Assembly (NCBI RefSeq): GCF_040365225.1 | Contig: NZ_AP028055.1 | Location: 1,054,001-1,118,000 of the forward strand | Length of the DNA stretch: 64,000 bases | Direction of reading: 5' to 3' | Origin: Bacteroides sedimenti | GTDB lineage: Bacteria; Bacteroidota; Bacteroidia; Bacteroidales; Bacteroidaceae | Shown: in pieces, positions 63,561-64,000 of the stretch | Layout of the letters: every line of letters begins with the position of its first letter | Position numbering within the stretch: position 1 is the stretch's first letter | Position numbers and translations under genes: made by a program | The notes under the pieces: generated by a model | What the model saw: only the letters and a program-made list of their open reading frames with translations | The model's database searches: none | Told to the model about the DNA's origin: nothing

Positions 63561-63989
63561 TCAATATTTTCTACTTCTTATGAAGAAGAGCCGGTCAATT
63601 GCATACTTACCCGGACCAGCAATGAACATAATTACAAATATCACAAGATAAACTAATGCGAGTTCTTTAGTTGAAAGTGTGTCAGTACCATGTATTATAA
63701 AGAATGCGATACACATGGTAAAAATCATTGGAATTAATGCCAATCGATATAGAAATCCTAAAATAACACCAATTGAACAGAATAATTCAGCAAAAATTGC
63801 CAGCATCAGGGAGATCCGACTTCCAACACCTAATGGATCAGGAAATGCAGTCACTAAAGTGTCAAACATAGATAATTTCTGCCAGCCATGAAGCAAGAAT
63901 AAGACTCCAAAAATTATCCGTACTGTCAGTATAAGGAAGGAAGTAGCATTACTAACAGGTTTTGAAGGAAATAATAAATTATATATCAT
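63561..63989 (-). CDS. DoxX-family membrane protein
   Basis: This 142-residue protein has four membrane spans. The conserved DoxX pattern is seen: LTVRIIFGVLFLLHGWQKL in the first span, LGVGSRISLMLAIFAELFCSIGVILGFL in the second, then two more. DoxX proteins are small inner-membrane components linked to redox or thiosulfate metabolism in some species; the role here is unknown. The start codon lies 12 nt inside the window end, so its promoter is not seen. Confidence 0.88.
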   Translation of the reverse strand: MIYNLLFPSKPVSNATSFLILTVRIIFGVLFLLHGWQKLSMFDTLVTAFPDPLGVGSRISLMLAIFAELFCSIGVILGFLYRLALIPMIFTMCIAFFIIHGTDTLSTKELALVYLVIFVIMFIAGPGKYAIDRLFFIRSRKY

Positions 63990-64000
63990 GTTATTTGAAT

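Noticed and set aside
1..64000. CRISPR array, prophage, toxin-antitoxin or restriction-modification system
   Set aside because: No regularly spaced direct repeats with unique spacers, no Cas, phage structural, recombinase or methylase/endonuclease genes of these systems were found. The 22-bp GTAC array has related, not unique, intervals.

Overview
The window is a chromosomal segment of a Bacteroidota organism, most likely a Bacteroides or a close relative. The evidence is the promoter style (a -7 box TAnnTTTG with a TTTG-like -33 box 19-21 bp upstream, no Shine-Dalgarno), a serine palmitoyltransferase for bacterial sphingolipids, a TamL-type lipoprotein BamA homologue, a BlaR1-like protease fused to TonB domains, HU/CCDC81-SPOR proteins, and many DUF lipoproteins of this phylum. 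I see no intact insertion sequence, prophage, rRNA or CRISPR array.

Layout. 1-7500: the 3' part of an M56 protease/TonB-domain protein, then two BspA-like leucine-rich-repeat secreted proteins on opposite strands. Between them are an in-frame LRR relic and a ~625 bp element built from nested inverted repeats. 7500-27970: mostly housekeeping. This covers a GNAT-nitrilase fusion, fsa, the ileS-DksA-like-lspA-DUF4296 operon, a DEAD-box helicase, serB, the lon-tgt-lptF/G operon, trmN6, and a lipid kinase divergent from spt. 28170-36880: two nearly identical tRNA-Pro genes with duplicated promoters, queD-queE, aspS, a leftward DUF2148-aguA-aguB operon (agmatine to putrescine), an HU-like gene followed by a FetAB-type ABC exporter, and a tRNA-Glu(CUC). 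37550-39200: an FHA protein and an HU-SPOR protein.

39427-58505 is a rightward exopolysaccharide locus: export protein, chain-length protein, flippase, two acyltransferases, polymerase, four glycosyltransferases, an epimerase and a WecG-type transferase. A separate promoter then precedes a WcaJ-like initiating transferase, Wzi, rfbC, ugd and a lipoprotein. The 43-52.7 kb core is clearly more A+T-rich than its surroundings. 58600-64000: an rRNA/tRNA methyltransferase divergent from TamL, then leftward lipoprotein genes, a DUF3332 gene and a DoxX gene.

The most unusual non-coding structure is a set of four intergenic repeats punctuated by the palindrome GTAC. Two copies, 24 kb apart, place GTAC exactly every 22 bp four times and form long hairpins. 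Between these copies the 6-nt loop of one hairpin is exactly inverted. Two other loci use a different word (GTACAYCCGGRTGGAG-like). Several conserved enzymes have lost expected residues: catalytic Cys and Lys in the nitrilase domain, zinc cysteines in Tgt and the DksA-like protein, and CxxC in a thioredoxin-like protein.
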